Assembly (NCBI GenBank): GCA_028281605.1
Contig: JANQJO010000069.1
Location: 1 to 43,009 of the forward strand
Length of the DNA: 43,009 nucleotides
Source of the DNA: Pseudomonadales bacterium
Lineage (GTDB): Bacteria; Pseudomonadota; Gammaproteobacteria; Pseudomonadales; JANQJO01
Direction: 5' to 3'
Under the pieces are notes generated by a model. That model did no database searches. It saw only the letters and a program-made list of their open reading frames with translations, and was not told the DNA's origin. The position numbers and the translations under genes are program-made. Positions within the stretch are counted from its first letter, which is position 1, and each line of letters starts with the position of its first letter. Positions 9,025-16,644 of this stretch are shown in pieces.

Positions 9025-10017
9025 ATGTCGATAACTAACACTCTACCTATCCGATTTCCTAAAGATTTAGCACCCCAGTTGATTGTGGTTGTTGATTCAG
9101 AAGAGGAGTTTGACTGGAGCTCAGAACCTAACCGAGATGAGGCTAACGTATCTGCCATGACCCAAATCGACAGGATTCAAGAAATTTTTGATGCATACGA
9201 AATCAAACCTTGTTATCTTGTTGATTACCCAGTTGTTGATAAGCTTGAAGGGTATTCGCCCCTGCAAAACATATTTAACAAAGGAAAATGTGAAATTGGA
9301 GCTCACCTACACCCTTGGGTTAACCCTCCTTTCAATGAAACCGTTAATCATCACAACATGTATCCTTGTAATTTACCCAAAAACCTGGAAATGCAAAAGC
9401 TGAAAAAGCTAACGGATAAAATTGAAGGTGTTTTTAAGCAAAGACCGGTTATTTACAAAGCAGGCCGATACGGCTTTGGTGCCAATACAACTCAAATCCT
9501 TAAAGAGCTGGGCTATCAGATTGACCTTTCTTTTTGCCCTCCTGTTGACTACACAAAAGATGGAGGGCCCGATTATTCACGCACTCATGCGGAACCCTGC
9601 TGGCTAGATTACGACAAAAGCCTATTAGAAATACCTGTTACCGGCGGCTTCGTGGGTATTGCGGGCCGTTTTTCTAGACATATATATCATATAGCAGATC
9701 AATTGACCCAATTTAAACTACCGGCTATTCTCGCTCGCATGGGGATAGTTGATCGACTGATGTTATCGCCGGAGGGTTTTACCGCGCACGAACACATAAA
9801 ATTAACACAATTTTTATACAGCCAAGGGGTTAGAACGTTTACCTGGAGTTTTCATAGTCCTAGTTTAGTACCTGGGTTTACTCCCTATGTTAGAAACGAA
9901 AAGGATCTACAACAGTTCCTAGACAGCTTTCAGCAATATTTTGATTTTTTCTTCCAACAACTAAAAGGAACTGCCTCCACACCTATACAGTTAAAAACCC
10001 AAATGGAGCAGCTGTAG
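9025..10017 (+). CDS. Polysaccharide deacetylase family protein (NodB-like fold)
   Basis: A 330-residue protein without a signal peptide. VVVDSEEEFDW (D24) corresponds to the first catalytic/metal Asp of the NodB fold; GAHLHPWV gives the metal-binding His pair (H94, H96); YKAGRYGFG and the C-terminal TFTWSFHSPSL complete the pattern. The second motif is H-x-H, not the classical H-x3-H, as in the WalW-like variant. It lies between the exosortase and beta-helix genes; its TAG stop shares a base with the GTG start of the next gene. A role in removing acetyl groups from the exported glycan is inferred from fold and context. Confidence 0.75.
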   Translation: MSITNTLPIRFPKDLAPQLIVVVDSEEEFDWSSEPNRDEANVSAMTQIDRIQEIFDAYEIKPCYLVDYPVVDKLEGYSPLQNIFNKGKCEIGAHLHPWVNPPFNETVNHHNMYPCNLPKNLEMQKLKKLTDKIEGVFKQRPVIYKAGRYGFGANTTQILKELGYQIDLSFCPPVDYTKDGGPDYSRTHAEPCWLDYDKSLLEIPVTGGFVGIAGRFSRHIYHIADQLTQFKLPAILARMGIVDRLMLSPEGFTAHEHIKLTQFLYSQGVRTFTWSFHSPSLVPGFTPYVRNEKDLQQFLDSFQQYFDFFFQQLKGTASTPIQLKTQMEQL

Positions 10018-11168
10018 TGCTCTCAACAATATTTTGGCTTATCTTGACTTCACTACACAACTATAGCGACCAAGCTGATATACCAGCATCTTACACACGT
10101 TATAACATTGCTAATGTTAAAGAATTGCATCAGGCACTTACTTCAATTAAATCACACCAAGGTAATGCCGCGATCATTTTTTCACAAGGCATCTATCAAT
10201 TAAAACAAACGATTATCATTGATCAACCCAACGTCATGTTACTGTCTCAATCAAGAGACCCCAAACAGGTTATTTTAATAGGAAGGGGAATGAGAAAAAC
10301 ACCCCAAGTTGAAAACTTATTGGATATTTCTAGCAGTGGCTTTGTTCTAGATGGCATCACTTTAAAGGAAACGGCCAACCACCTTATTCAAATACGATCA
10401 GAAAAAAATGCAGATGCCCCCATCATCCGCAATTGCATTTTACAAGACGGGTATGAACAGTTACTTAAAGTCAGCTATGACAAAAAAAACAGGCCAAATC
10501 ACCATTCAGATAATGGCCTTATTGAAAAATGCATTTTTCAATACACAGCTGGCATCGGTCCTAACCACTACATTGGCGGCATTGATGCTCATGGTATTCG
10601 TAATTGGGAAATTCGGCAAAATGTTTTCAAAGACATCGCCAGCCCTGGCCATAGAATGGCCGAACATGCGATCCACCTATGGAATAACACGCAAGACAAC
10701 TTAGTTGAACACAACATTATCATAGATTCTGATAGGGGAATTGGCTTTGGCATGCGAATTAACAGAAAAAGAAATGAAAACAAAAATATCAAATTCTCTA
10801 ATCATGGCGGAGTTATACGTAACAACTATATCTATCACTCTAAGAACAACGACCCCTTTGCTGATACAGGTATTGTGATAGAGGACAGCCCTAACACTCT
10901 GATTGAAGGTAATTATATTTATTTAGAGCATGACTATCCTCGAGCGATAGAATATCGTTTTCCTTTAACCAAGAATGTGATCATAAAAAACAATTTTACT
11001 AATAAAAACATCCATGCACGAAATGGTGGACAAGGCAAACAAGAAGGAAATCATCGCCATCTTACAAAAAGCGACTTCATGAAAAAACTCAAACAACTGG
11101 ACGGTTTAATTATCCCTGCCCAAAAAAGCCAAAATGGGATAAGCTTTCTACACCGACTGACTCTATAA
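10017..11168 (+). CDS. Right-handed parallel beta-helix repeat protein
   Basis: A 383-residue protein with the repeating NxI / GxxxxxN coils of pectate-lyase-like beta-helices: GFVLDGITLKE, APIIRNCILQDGY, NGLIEKCIFQYT, HGIRNWEIRQNVF, NTLIEGNYIYLEH and KNVIIKNNFTNK. Such proteins bind, epimerise or cleave acidic polysaccharides. The N-terminus (MLSTIFWLILTSLHNYS) is weakly hydrophobic and could be a signal peptide or anchor. The GTG start overlaps the deacetylase stop (TAGTG), so it is translationally coupled. Conserved catalytic residues of a known lyase class are not obvious; treat it as a glycan-active protein of unknown specificity. Confidence 0.75.
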   Translation: MLSTIFWLILTSLHNYSDQADIPASYTRYNIANVKELHQALTSIKSHQGNAAIIFSQGIYQLKQTIIIDQPNVMLLSQSRDPKQVILIGRGMRKTPQVENLLDISSSGFVLDGITLKETANHLIQIRSEKNADAPIIRNCILQDGYEQLLKVSYDKKNRPNHHSDNGLIEKCIFQYTAGIGPNHYIGGIDAHGIRNWEIRQNVFKDIASPGHRMAEHAIHLWNNTQDNLVEHNIIIDSDRGIGFGMRINRKRNENKNIKFSNHGGVIRNNYIYHSKNNDPFADTGIVIEDSPNTLIEGNYIYLEHDYPRAIEYRFPLTKNVIIKNNFTNKNIHARNGGQGKQEGNHRHLTKSDFMKKLKQLDGLIIPAQKSQNGISFLHRLTL

Positions 11169-11203
11169 ACAGGAGTTTATTTCGTCCTCGTTCCATAGTA
11201 ACA

Positions 11204-12439
11204 CTAATTATTTGTAGCTTTTAAATAACCGCTATACGACGGTATTGTTGCTACACATATAGATGCAAGCAATATAATACTACATATGATTATAGCGTTT
11301 TCAGTCAAGAAATTTACATCAATATGCAAACCAAAATTTGAAACCAAAAAACTTTTTGAAATGAAAAGAAATATTGAGAGCACCCCTGACCCTATAATAA
11401 TACTCACCACAGTAATTAGCAGCGCCTCAAATTCTATAAGTAAAAAAATAAATATAGGAGGTGCTCCAATGACGCGTAGTAACTGTATTTCTTGTCTACG
11501 CTCACGCATAGAAGATAAAAGCGTTGCGCTGACACCCAAACACGCTGAAAAAAATACCAAGACTGAAATTAAAAGCAAAGTGTTCTCTAAAATACCTACC
11601 ATTTGCCAGAGCTCAGATAATGCTACACCAGGTAGAATGGCAAGCAATGGCTCTTTAGAGTAACTATTTATGAATCGTTGAACATTAAAAGTTCCAATTC
11701 TGGAGTTAAGGCCTAACATAAAAGCAGTAATGCTTTTGGGTTCAAGATTCGCTCTAGCAAGGTTATCTCGAGAAATTGAATTCTCAATTTTAATCCCCTG
11801 TTTCCAGTTGGTATGAATAGCCTCTATACCCTCTAAACTAACATGTAAAGTTTGATCTATAGGTGTTCCTGTGGGTGCTAATATTCCAACGACTCTAAAA
11901 GGAAGGTCATCATGCAAACTAAAGCTAGTACTGACCACGCCATGAGCTAAAACTAATTTGTCATCTAACTGATACCCTAATTTTTTAGCGACATTATAAC
12001 CCAACACGACCTCGAATATCTCTGCAAATGGTATCCCTTGTTTGAAAGTCAGGTTATGTTTTTTTCCGTAACGATAGTGTTTGAAATAATCGATAGTTGT
12101 ACCCATCACACGAAAACCTTTGTGCGAATCACCAAGGGAAATGGGAATGGCCCACTTAACATTTGAATCCGAGGTGATATCTTTAAAAGAGCTCCAACTG
12201 ATATTGTTCGTGGGTGCACCTAATCTGAAGACAGAATATAACAATAGGTTGATGCTACCAGTTCTTGTGCCAACGATTAAATCAACACCTGAGACTGTAT
12301 TTGAGAAACTCTCTTTGGCTTGATGCCGGATATGCTCTACTCCCAATAATACAAATACACTAACTGTCATCGCAACCATTGACAAGAGAACAGATCCTTT
12401 GCGATCGAACAAGCTTTTTAAAACGAGACGCCCAAACAT
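11204..12439 (-). CDS. ABC transporter permease (MacB/FtsX-like)
   Basis: A 411-residue permease with one N-terminal membrane segment (about residues 15-35), a large periplasmic MacB_PCD-like domain (NTVSGVDLIVGTRTGSINLL ...), and three C-terminal membrane helices separated by the coupling stretch MRERRQEIQLLRVIGA. This is the four-helix FtsX/LolC/MacB architecture of mechanotransmission transporters. Its ATG overlaps the TAA of the ATPase gene by one base (TAATG). The trio of ATPase, permease and DUF3299 protein resembles the zinc-depletion-induced cluster of Pseudomonas (PA4064-PA4066), so a role in metal limitation is likely (inference). The substrate is unknown. Confidence 0.85.
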   Translation of the reverse strand: MFGRLVLKSLFDRKGSVLLSMVAMTVSVFVLLGVEHIRHQAKESFSNTVSGVDLIVGTRTGSINLLLYSVFRLGAPTNNISWSSFKDITSDSNVKWAIPISLGDSHKGFRVMGTTIDYFKHYRYGKKHNLTFKQGIPFAEIFEVVLGYNVAKKLGYQLDDKLVLAHGVVSTSFSLHDDLPFRVVGILAPTGTPIDQTLHVSLEGIEAIHTNWKQGIKIENSISRDNLARANLEPKSITAFMLGLNSRIGTFNVQRFINSYSKEPLLAILPGVALSELWQMVGILENTLLLISVLVFFSACLGVSATLLSSMRERRQEIQLLRVIGAPPIFIFLLIEFEALLITVVSIIIGSGVLSIFLFISKSFLVSNFGLHIDVNFLTENAIIICSIILLASICVATIPSYSGYLKATNN

Positions 12440-13113
12440 TAGACTGTCTCCTTTACAATATTTATGTCATTTATAGATTCAATGCGACCAAAATGCTTAG
12501 CAAGTGACAGATCATGGCTTACAAAGATCAAGGTGGTGTTGTTCTCTGAAACTCTCTTCATGAGTAAAGACATGAAAAGATCACAATTTCTTTGGTCGAG
12601 AGATGACGTTGGCTCATCTGCAATGATAAGTTGGGGTTTTGTTATCAGCGCGCGTGCGATTGCAACACGTTGTTGCTGTCCGATACTCAAGTTTCGAGCA
12701 GGGGATTGCCAATGGTCTTCAGAAATACCTAGGTCGTGAAGCAATGCCTCTATGTCCTTAACTCTTACATTTTTGTTTCGAATAAATTGACAAGCTAATC
12801 GAATATTGTCAGTGGCATTAAGGTATGAAATTAGATTGAATTGTTGAAATACATACCCTATATAATTTGCACGAAAACGGTCATGCTGCCTACTGTTCAT
12901 TTGGTCTAAACGTTGATCAAAAACAGAAATTTCACCTTCAATTGCAGATAACAAGCCGCTCAACAAGCTAAGTAGTGTTGATTTGCCGCTACCAGATGGA
13001 CCATGCAAGAATAACTGTTCGCCTGTCGATACAGTCCAGGAAGGTATATTTAAAACAGTCTTTTTGGTATTGCTCGGATAATGAAAAATAATATTTGAAA
13101 GATTTATGGCCAT
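12439..13113 (-). CDS. ABC transporter ATP-binding protein (LolD/MacB family)
   Basis: The nucleotide-binding subunit for the adjacent permease. It shows Walker A HGPSGSGKSTLLSLLSG, Q-loop VFQQFNLI, signature LSIGQQQRVAIARAL, Walker B LIIADEPTSSLD and the switch His in VFVSHD. I place the start at ATG 13113 (MAINLSNIIFHY), which has CGGAA upstream; the longer GTG start at 13143 has no ribosome site and would leave little room for the promoter. The Zur-like palindrome lies 44 nt upstream of the chosen start. Confidence 0.88.
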   Translation of the reverse strand: MAINLSNIIFHYPSNTKKTVLNIPSWTVSTGEQLFLHGPSGSGKSTLLSLLSGLLSAIEGEISVFDQRLDQMNSRQHDRFRANYIGYVFQQFNLISYLNATDNIRLACQFIRNKNVRVKDIEALLHDLGISEDHWQSPARNLSIGQQQRVAIARALITKPQLIIADEPTSSLDQRNCDLFMSLLMKRVSENNTTLIFVSHDLSLAKHFGRIESINDINIVKETV

Positions 13114-13156
13114 TGAATGATTCCGAAAACTTAACTTTAGCACATTTCAAGTCTAA

Positions 13157-13175
13157 AATGTTACAATGTATCATA
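13157..13175. promoter_or_regulatory. Candidate Zur-box palindrome
   Basis: AATGTTACAATGTATCATA matches the gammaproteobacterial Zur-box pattern AATGTTATAATATAACATT at 15 of 19 positions by eye and has internal dyad symmetry (TGTTACA-A-TGTATCA). It precedes a transporter/CobW cluster of the type controlled by Zur. The consensus is from memory and no matrix score was computed. Confidence 0.45.
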
Positions 13176-13205
13176 AAGAAGTAAAACCCTGATATTTTTA
13201 CTCAG

Positions 13206-13389
13206 TTAGGAGGTGTTCAGCAATAAATTGGACATCTAGCGCCGAGATTTAGGTTAGATTTTTCAAAAAATATGAGTCAAAATTTGCAGGAATAGCAAGC
13301 TATTTTGAGAATTTTAGCTTGTATTTTTTGGAAAAGATGGCCTGAAAATTGGGTGCTAGACGTCCAATTTATTGTTGAACACCTCCTTA
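13206..13389. mobile_element. MITE 1, 178 bp, with TTA target duplication
   Basis: A non-autonomous element at 13209-13386 has about 35-bp imperfect terminal inverted repeats, beginning GGAGGTGTTCAGCAATAAAT and ending as the complement of GGAGGTGTTCAACAATAAAT. It is flanked by the direct repeat TTA (13206-13208 and 13387-13389). The interior is AT-rich and partly self-complementary, so the whole element could fold as one hairpin. There is no coding capacity. A 3-bp TNA duplication would suit an IS5-family (IS1031-type) transposase, but that is inference. It occupies most of the space upstream of the DUF3299 gene. Confidence 0.8.
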
Positions 13390-13402
13390 GGTCTATGCAA
13401 AG

Positions 13403-14101
13403 ATGAATCAACATTTAAAAGTCTCCTGGGTCATTTTAGCAATTCTATTGTTATTTGCCTGTGATAATTCTGGTTCAGATGTAGCTGACTTAATAGAGAA
13501 CAAAACTTCTAATATTAACAGTCGAGCAACTCAGCAAGAGAAACGCTTTCTAAAACAAGAGGAAAGCCCACACTCTAGAAATATCGTGAAGTTGAACCTA
13601 CCCCCATCAGCCTTCAAAACAATAGAATGGACCGATTTATTGCCGCAGTCGGATATAGATGCACTAATGAATCCTCCAAGCTACATTACCGAAATTGAAG
13701 ACGGTTCCATAGAAGACCAGATTAGCAACCAACTACAAAATACAATTACGGATGCCAGCAATGATGAGTATCAACAAGCGTTAGTTTCCACTCGCATAAT
13801 CCCTGAAATGCATGACCAACCTGTCCGTATTCCCGGTTTTATCGTTCCCTTAGAGTTTGATGATGATCAAACCATCACAGAGTTTTTTCTAGTACCTTTT
13901 TTTGGTGCTTGTATCCACATGCCACCACCGCCTCCAAATCAAATTATCTATGTCACTTATCCCGAAGGTTTTAAGCTTGACGTTCTGTATGATCCCTTTT
14001 GGATTTCAGGTATTCTCAAAACCTCACTGATAACAAACAACCTGGCAACAGCAGCTTACTCAATGCAAATGCAATCCTTTGAAGGCTATACAGAAGAATA
14101 A
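13403..14101 (+). CDS. DUF3299 domain lipoprotein
   Basis: A 232-residue lipoprotein. The signal peptide ends in LLFAC (lipidated C20). After a low-complexity linker the DUF3299 domain begins near residue 130: RIPGFIVPLEFDDDQTITEF, then FLVPFFGACIHMPPPPPNQ, with a conserved Cys-His pair (GACIH) that could bind metal. The family is typically encoded with the MacB-like ABC transporter and with COG0523 GTPases; here it is divergent from the transporter and convergent with the GTPase. It sits 17 nt downstream of MITE 1, which may have displaced its original promoter. Confidence 0.85.
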   Translation: MNQHLKVSWVILAILLLFACDNSGSDVADLIENKTSNINSRATQQEKRFLKQEESPHSRNIVKLNLPPSAFKTIEWTDLLPQSDIDALMNPPSYITEIEDGSIEDQISNQLQNTITDASNDEYQQALVSTRIIPEMHDQPVRIPGFIVPLEFDDDQTITEFFLVPFFGACIHMPPPPPNQIIYVTYPEGFKLDVLYDPFWISGILKTSLITNNLATAAYSMQMQSFEGYTEE

Positions 14102-14105
14102 ACTA

Positions 14106-15107
14106 CTAATTAAGGCAATCCATCAGGCAAGCATTTAGGCCACTATCCAAATTTTCAGATATAATTTCTATTCGGCTTTCCACACAATCGTCAATTTCTA
14201 ATTCGGTCAAAGTATCTTGTGTCAAATTATAACAAAACACACCCTTATCTGTAATACATACAGCTTTCATTCGCTCTGCTTGTAGGTCGTTCATGAATGT
14301 GAGCAACTTACCATGATTGAATATCTTCTCTGGTGAAAACCTCCAACCAATGCTCCTAAACCCTTCGCCTTCGTTTACTGCTTGAATAAAGCCGCTCACA
14401 GGAATATCGCTACTGGAAAGTTGGGTTTCATATTGTATATTGTCGGAAAAATGTTTAGCTTCAGATAATCTTATAGAAGTCGATCCATTTAATACAGATA
14501 AAGGGATTTGACCATGGTTCGAACATAAAACTTCTGCATATGATTGACCGAGCTCTTTTACATAAGACGCTAAGTTAGCTTTATCTTTCTCATCGTATAA
14601 GTCTAGCTTATTTCCGATAACAACATCAGCTATAGCAATTTGTTGGTTAAAGGTTTCATGCCTTATATAACGTTCATCATTAAGTTTGCGAGCATCTACT
14701 AGTGTCAGTATTTTTTTTAGAGACAGAGTTTCCTGATAATGCTCAGTGGAGAGCACTTGAAGTACTTCTTTGGGATGCCCAAGTCCTGTGGGTTCAATCA
14801 GTAATCTATTGGGTTTGGCTTGACTAAGTAGATGATTGAGAGCAACTTGCATCGGTAGTCCAGCTGCACAACACATACACCCCCCTGGTACCTCTCGAAC
14901 AAAAACACCTTTACTTTGAGGGTATTGACTTTCAAATAGACTACCATCGACACCTATTTCGCCAAATTCATTAACTAAAACTGCCCATCGTTCATCTACA
15001 GGCTTATTTTTTAGTAGATGTAATATAGCGGAAGTCTTTCCTACCCCTAGAAATCCAGTAATAATATTGGTTGGTACAGCTCTGATTTTCATTGAATCTA
15101 ACTTCAT
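14106..15107 (-). CDS. CobW/COG0523 family GTP-binding metallochaperone
   Basis: A 333-residue G3E GTPase. It has Walker A GFLGVGKTS (residues 18-26), switch region NEFGEIGVDG, the metal-binding CxCC motif in GGCMCC (C78, C80, C81), Walker B-like IEPTGLGHP, NKLD for guanine specificity, and a C-terminal CobW_C domain (GWRFSPE). Such proteins deliver zinc or a related metal to client enzymes, and the Zur-regulated subset works in zinc starvation. ATG at 15107 or 15092 (MKIRAV) are both possible starts. Convergent with the DUF3299 gene (4 nt apart). Confidence 0.88.
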   Translation of the reverse strand: MKLDSMKIRAVPTNIITGFLGVGKTSAILHLLKNKPVDERWAVLVNEFGEIGVDGSLFESQYPQSKGVFVREVPGGCMCCAAGLPMQVALNHLLSQAKPNRLLIEPTGLGHPKEVLQVLSTEHYQETLSLKKILTLVDARKLNDERYIRHETFNQQIAIADVVIGNKLDLYDEKDKANLASYVKELGQSYAEVLCSNHGQIPLSVLNGSTSIRLSEAKHFSDNIQYETQLSSSDIPVSGFIQAVNEGEGFRSIGWRFSPEKIFNHGKLLTFMNDLQAERMKAVCITDKGVFCYNLTQDTLTELEIDDCVESRIEIISENLDSGLNACLMDCLN

Positions 15108-15122
15108 GCTTATTGCTTACTA

Positions 15123-15296
15123 CTAATTAAATTCTTTCTTTGCCCGATAAAACCAACTAAGGACATTTTCATAATGCTTATGGCCGTAGAGATTAATAAA
15201 TTGCTGTGTTCGATAGTCATCCTTATCTTTTAATGATTGAATACGATTATCGATGTAGGTTAGCTTTATTGCGCACTTCACAGTTATACAATAGAG
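15123..15296 (-). pseudogene. C-terminal remnant of an unrecognised gene
   Basis: The minus strand has a 57-codon open frame that reads like genuine protein (...KDKDDYRTQQFINLYGHK, HYENVLSWFYRAKKEFN) and ends in TAG at 15123-15125, just upstream of the GTPase gene. It is closed upstream by TAA. A GTG about five codons in could serve as a start, so a small 52-residue gene is an alternative to truncation. No family recognised. It sits at the junction where the accessory NTPase genes begin. Confidence 0.3.
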
Positions 15297-15350
15297 TTAC
15301 CCCAAAGTTATACTCCAACCATCGCTGCAAGGACCTCAATTAACCCCAAA

Positions 15351-16640
15351 TTAGCCAATAATTAAACCACGCTGAGGGTCATGATTCAAAAACTCTGGCT
15401 CTCTGGCTGAAGCAAAGATACGAAATAACGGATTATTAAACGTAATCCGCTCTTTATCAAGTCGCCGCAAGACTTCAGGATCTTTGAAACCAAGAAGAGT
15501 TGCCAGTGTCTGCTTGGGGTTCGTTAACCCTCGCTTAACACAATATTTGAATACTTCAGACTGTCTAATCTCCTTAGAAGTGAGATTAGCCATTCCCTTT
15601 ATCATTAACTCTCTTGCAGGATCATTACCTAAAATATCGATATAAGTTTTCTCTAGTTTTGGCTCTAGATACGTAAAGTTACGTAGCCCTTCCTGAAAAT
15701 TGCTAGATGTAACTGTACCTTTTGAATTTAGAGCATAAATCTCTATGTATTGGTCTAGTGCCAATTGGCCAAACAATTGTACATAATAAGGAAAACCAAA
15801 AGACTTTGCTCCAATATCTCTCACCAGAGCACTCTGAAACCTTATATCATTATGGTTGTGTTCTTCAGCCAATTTAAACAGCATTTTTATTTCATCTTCT
15901 GTCATTGGTTTTATATTTATTTTCCCTAGGTACAATTGACGCTCAATAGATGCATGATCATGAATAAGCTGAAAATATGTTGTAGCAATTCCAGATATTA
16001 AAAATTTCACACGATTTTTAGAAAGCGTTTTAATTAAAGAAGAAATTTTTTGCTTTTCTTTTACGCGATCGAATTCATCGATTACGATGAGCAAACCTTC
16101 CTTTTGCGTTAAGATAGACCCACATACAGATTGAACAACATTAGTGAACAATTCAAAAATGCTTTCTTCTTTGAATTGCTCAAAGGTAAATTTGTCGTCA
16201 GTCGACAAAGAATATGTAAATAACTTTTTCAATAAAGAAATCCCGATAGATTCCTTTTGCGTGTACTCTAGCTTCGTTATTCTACTACTAACTAAGCTAG
16301 AGAAGCCTTCAGGAGAAGTGAGTAATCGTTGCAACACATCTTCGGTTGTTTCAACAGCTTCATCACATTCGACAGAAACAACCTTATATTGAAAACCTCC
16401 AACTGGCATTAAGCTTTTCAAGTCATGTTTATAAAGAAGTTCGATCTGACCTTGAGCAAGCAGCTTAACCATTTCGACAAACGAAGTTTTTCCAACACCT
16501 CGTTCTCCATAAACCAAAATACTCGTACCTGGTCGACAAAGGGCACGAATCGCTTGCGCGATATTTACTTTTCTCCCCGCGAATTTTTCAGGACTCATTA
16601 TTTCTTGGCCCGGGGAAAATGTGTTATGAACATCAATCAT
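15351..16640 (-). CDS. AAA-family ATPase (Orc/STAND-like)
   Basis: A 429-residue ATPase. FAGRKVNIAQAIRAL precedes Walker A VYGERGVGKTS (about residues 38-48); Walker B is LLIVIDEFDRV (about 183-193), followed by a sensor-1-like KFLISGIATT and an arginine-containing helical lid. The C-terminal third (QSEVFKYCVKRGL ... FNNPLFRIFA) looks like a winged-helix domain, as in Orc1/Cdc6- or AAA_16-type proteins. It starts 4 nt after the stop of the Sll1717-like gene, with AGGA about 10 nt before the ATG inside that gene, so the two are one operon. Paired P-loop proteins of this kind are common in defence islands; the specific role here is unknown. Confidence 0.7.
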   Translation of the reverse strand: MIDVHNTFSPGQEIMSPEKFAGRKVNIAQAIRALCRPGTSILVYGERGVGKTSFVEMVKLLAQGQIELLYKHDLKSLMPVGGFQYKVVSVECDEAVETTEDVLQRLLTSPEGFSSLVSSRITKLEYTQKESIGISLLKKLFTYSLSTDDKFTFEQFKEESIFELFTNVVQSVCGSILTQKEGLLIVIDEFDRVKEKQKISSLIKTLSKNRVKFLISGIATTYFQLIHDHASIERQLYLGKINIKPMTEDEIKMLFKLAEEHNHNDIRFQSALVRDIGAKSFGFPYYVQLFGQLALDQYIEIYALNSKGTVTSSNFQEGLRNFTYLEPKLEKTYIDILGNDPARELMIKGMANLTSKEIRQSEVFKYCVKRGLTNPKQTLATLLGFKDPEVLRRLDKERITFNNPLFRIFASAREPEFLNHDPQRGLIIG

Positions 16641-16644
16641 TAAG

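Noticed and set aside
10017..11168. Beta-helix protein as an exosortase substrate
   Set aside because: Its C-terminus lacks a PEP motif, a hydrophobic helix and a basic tail; no other gene in the window has one either.
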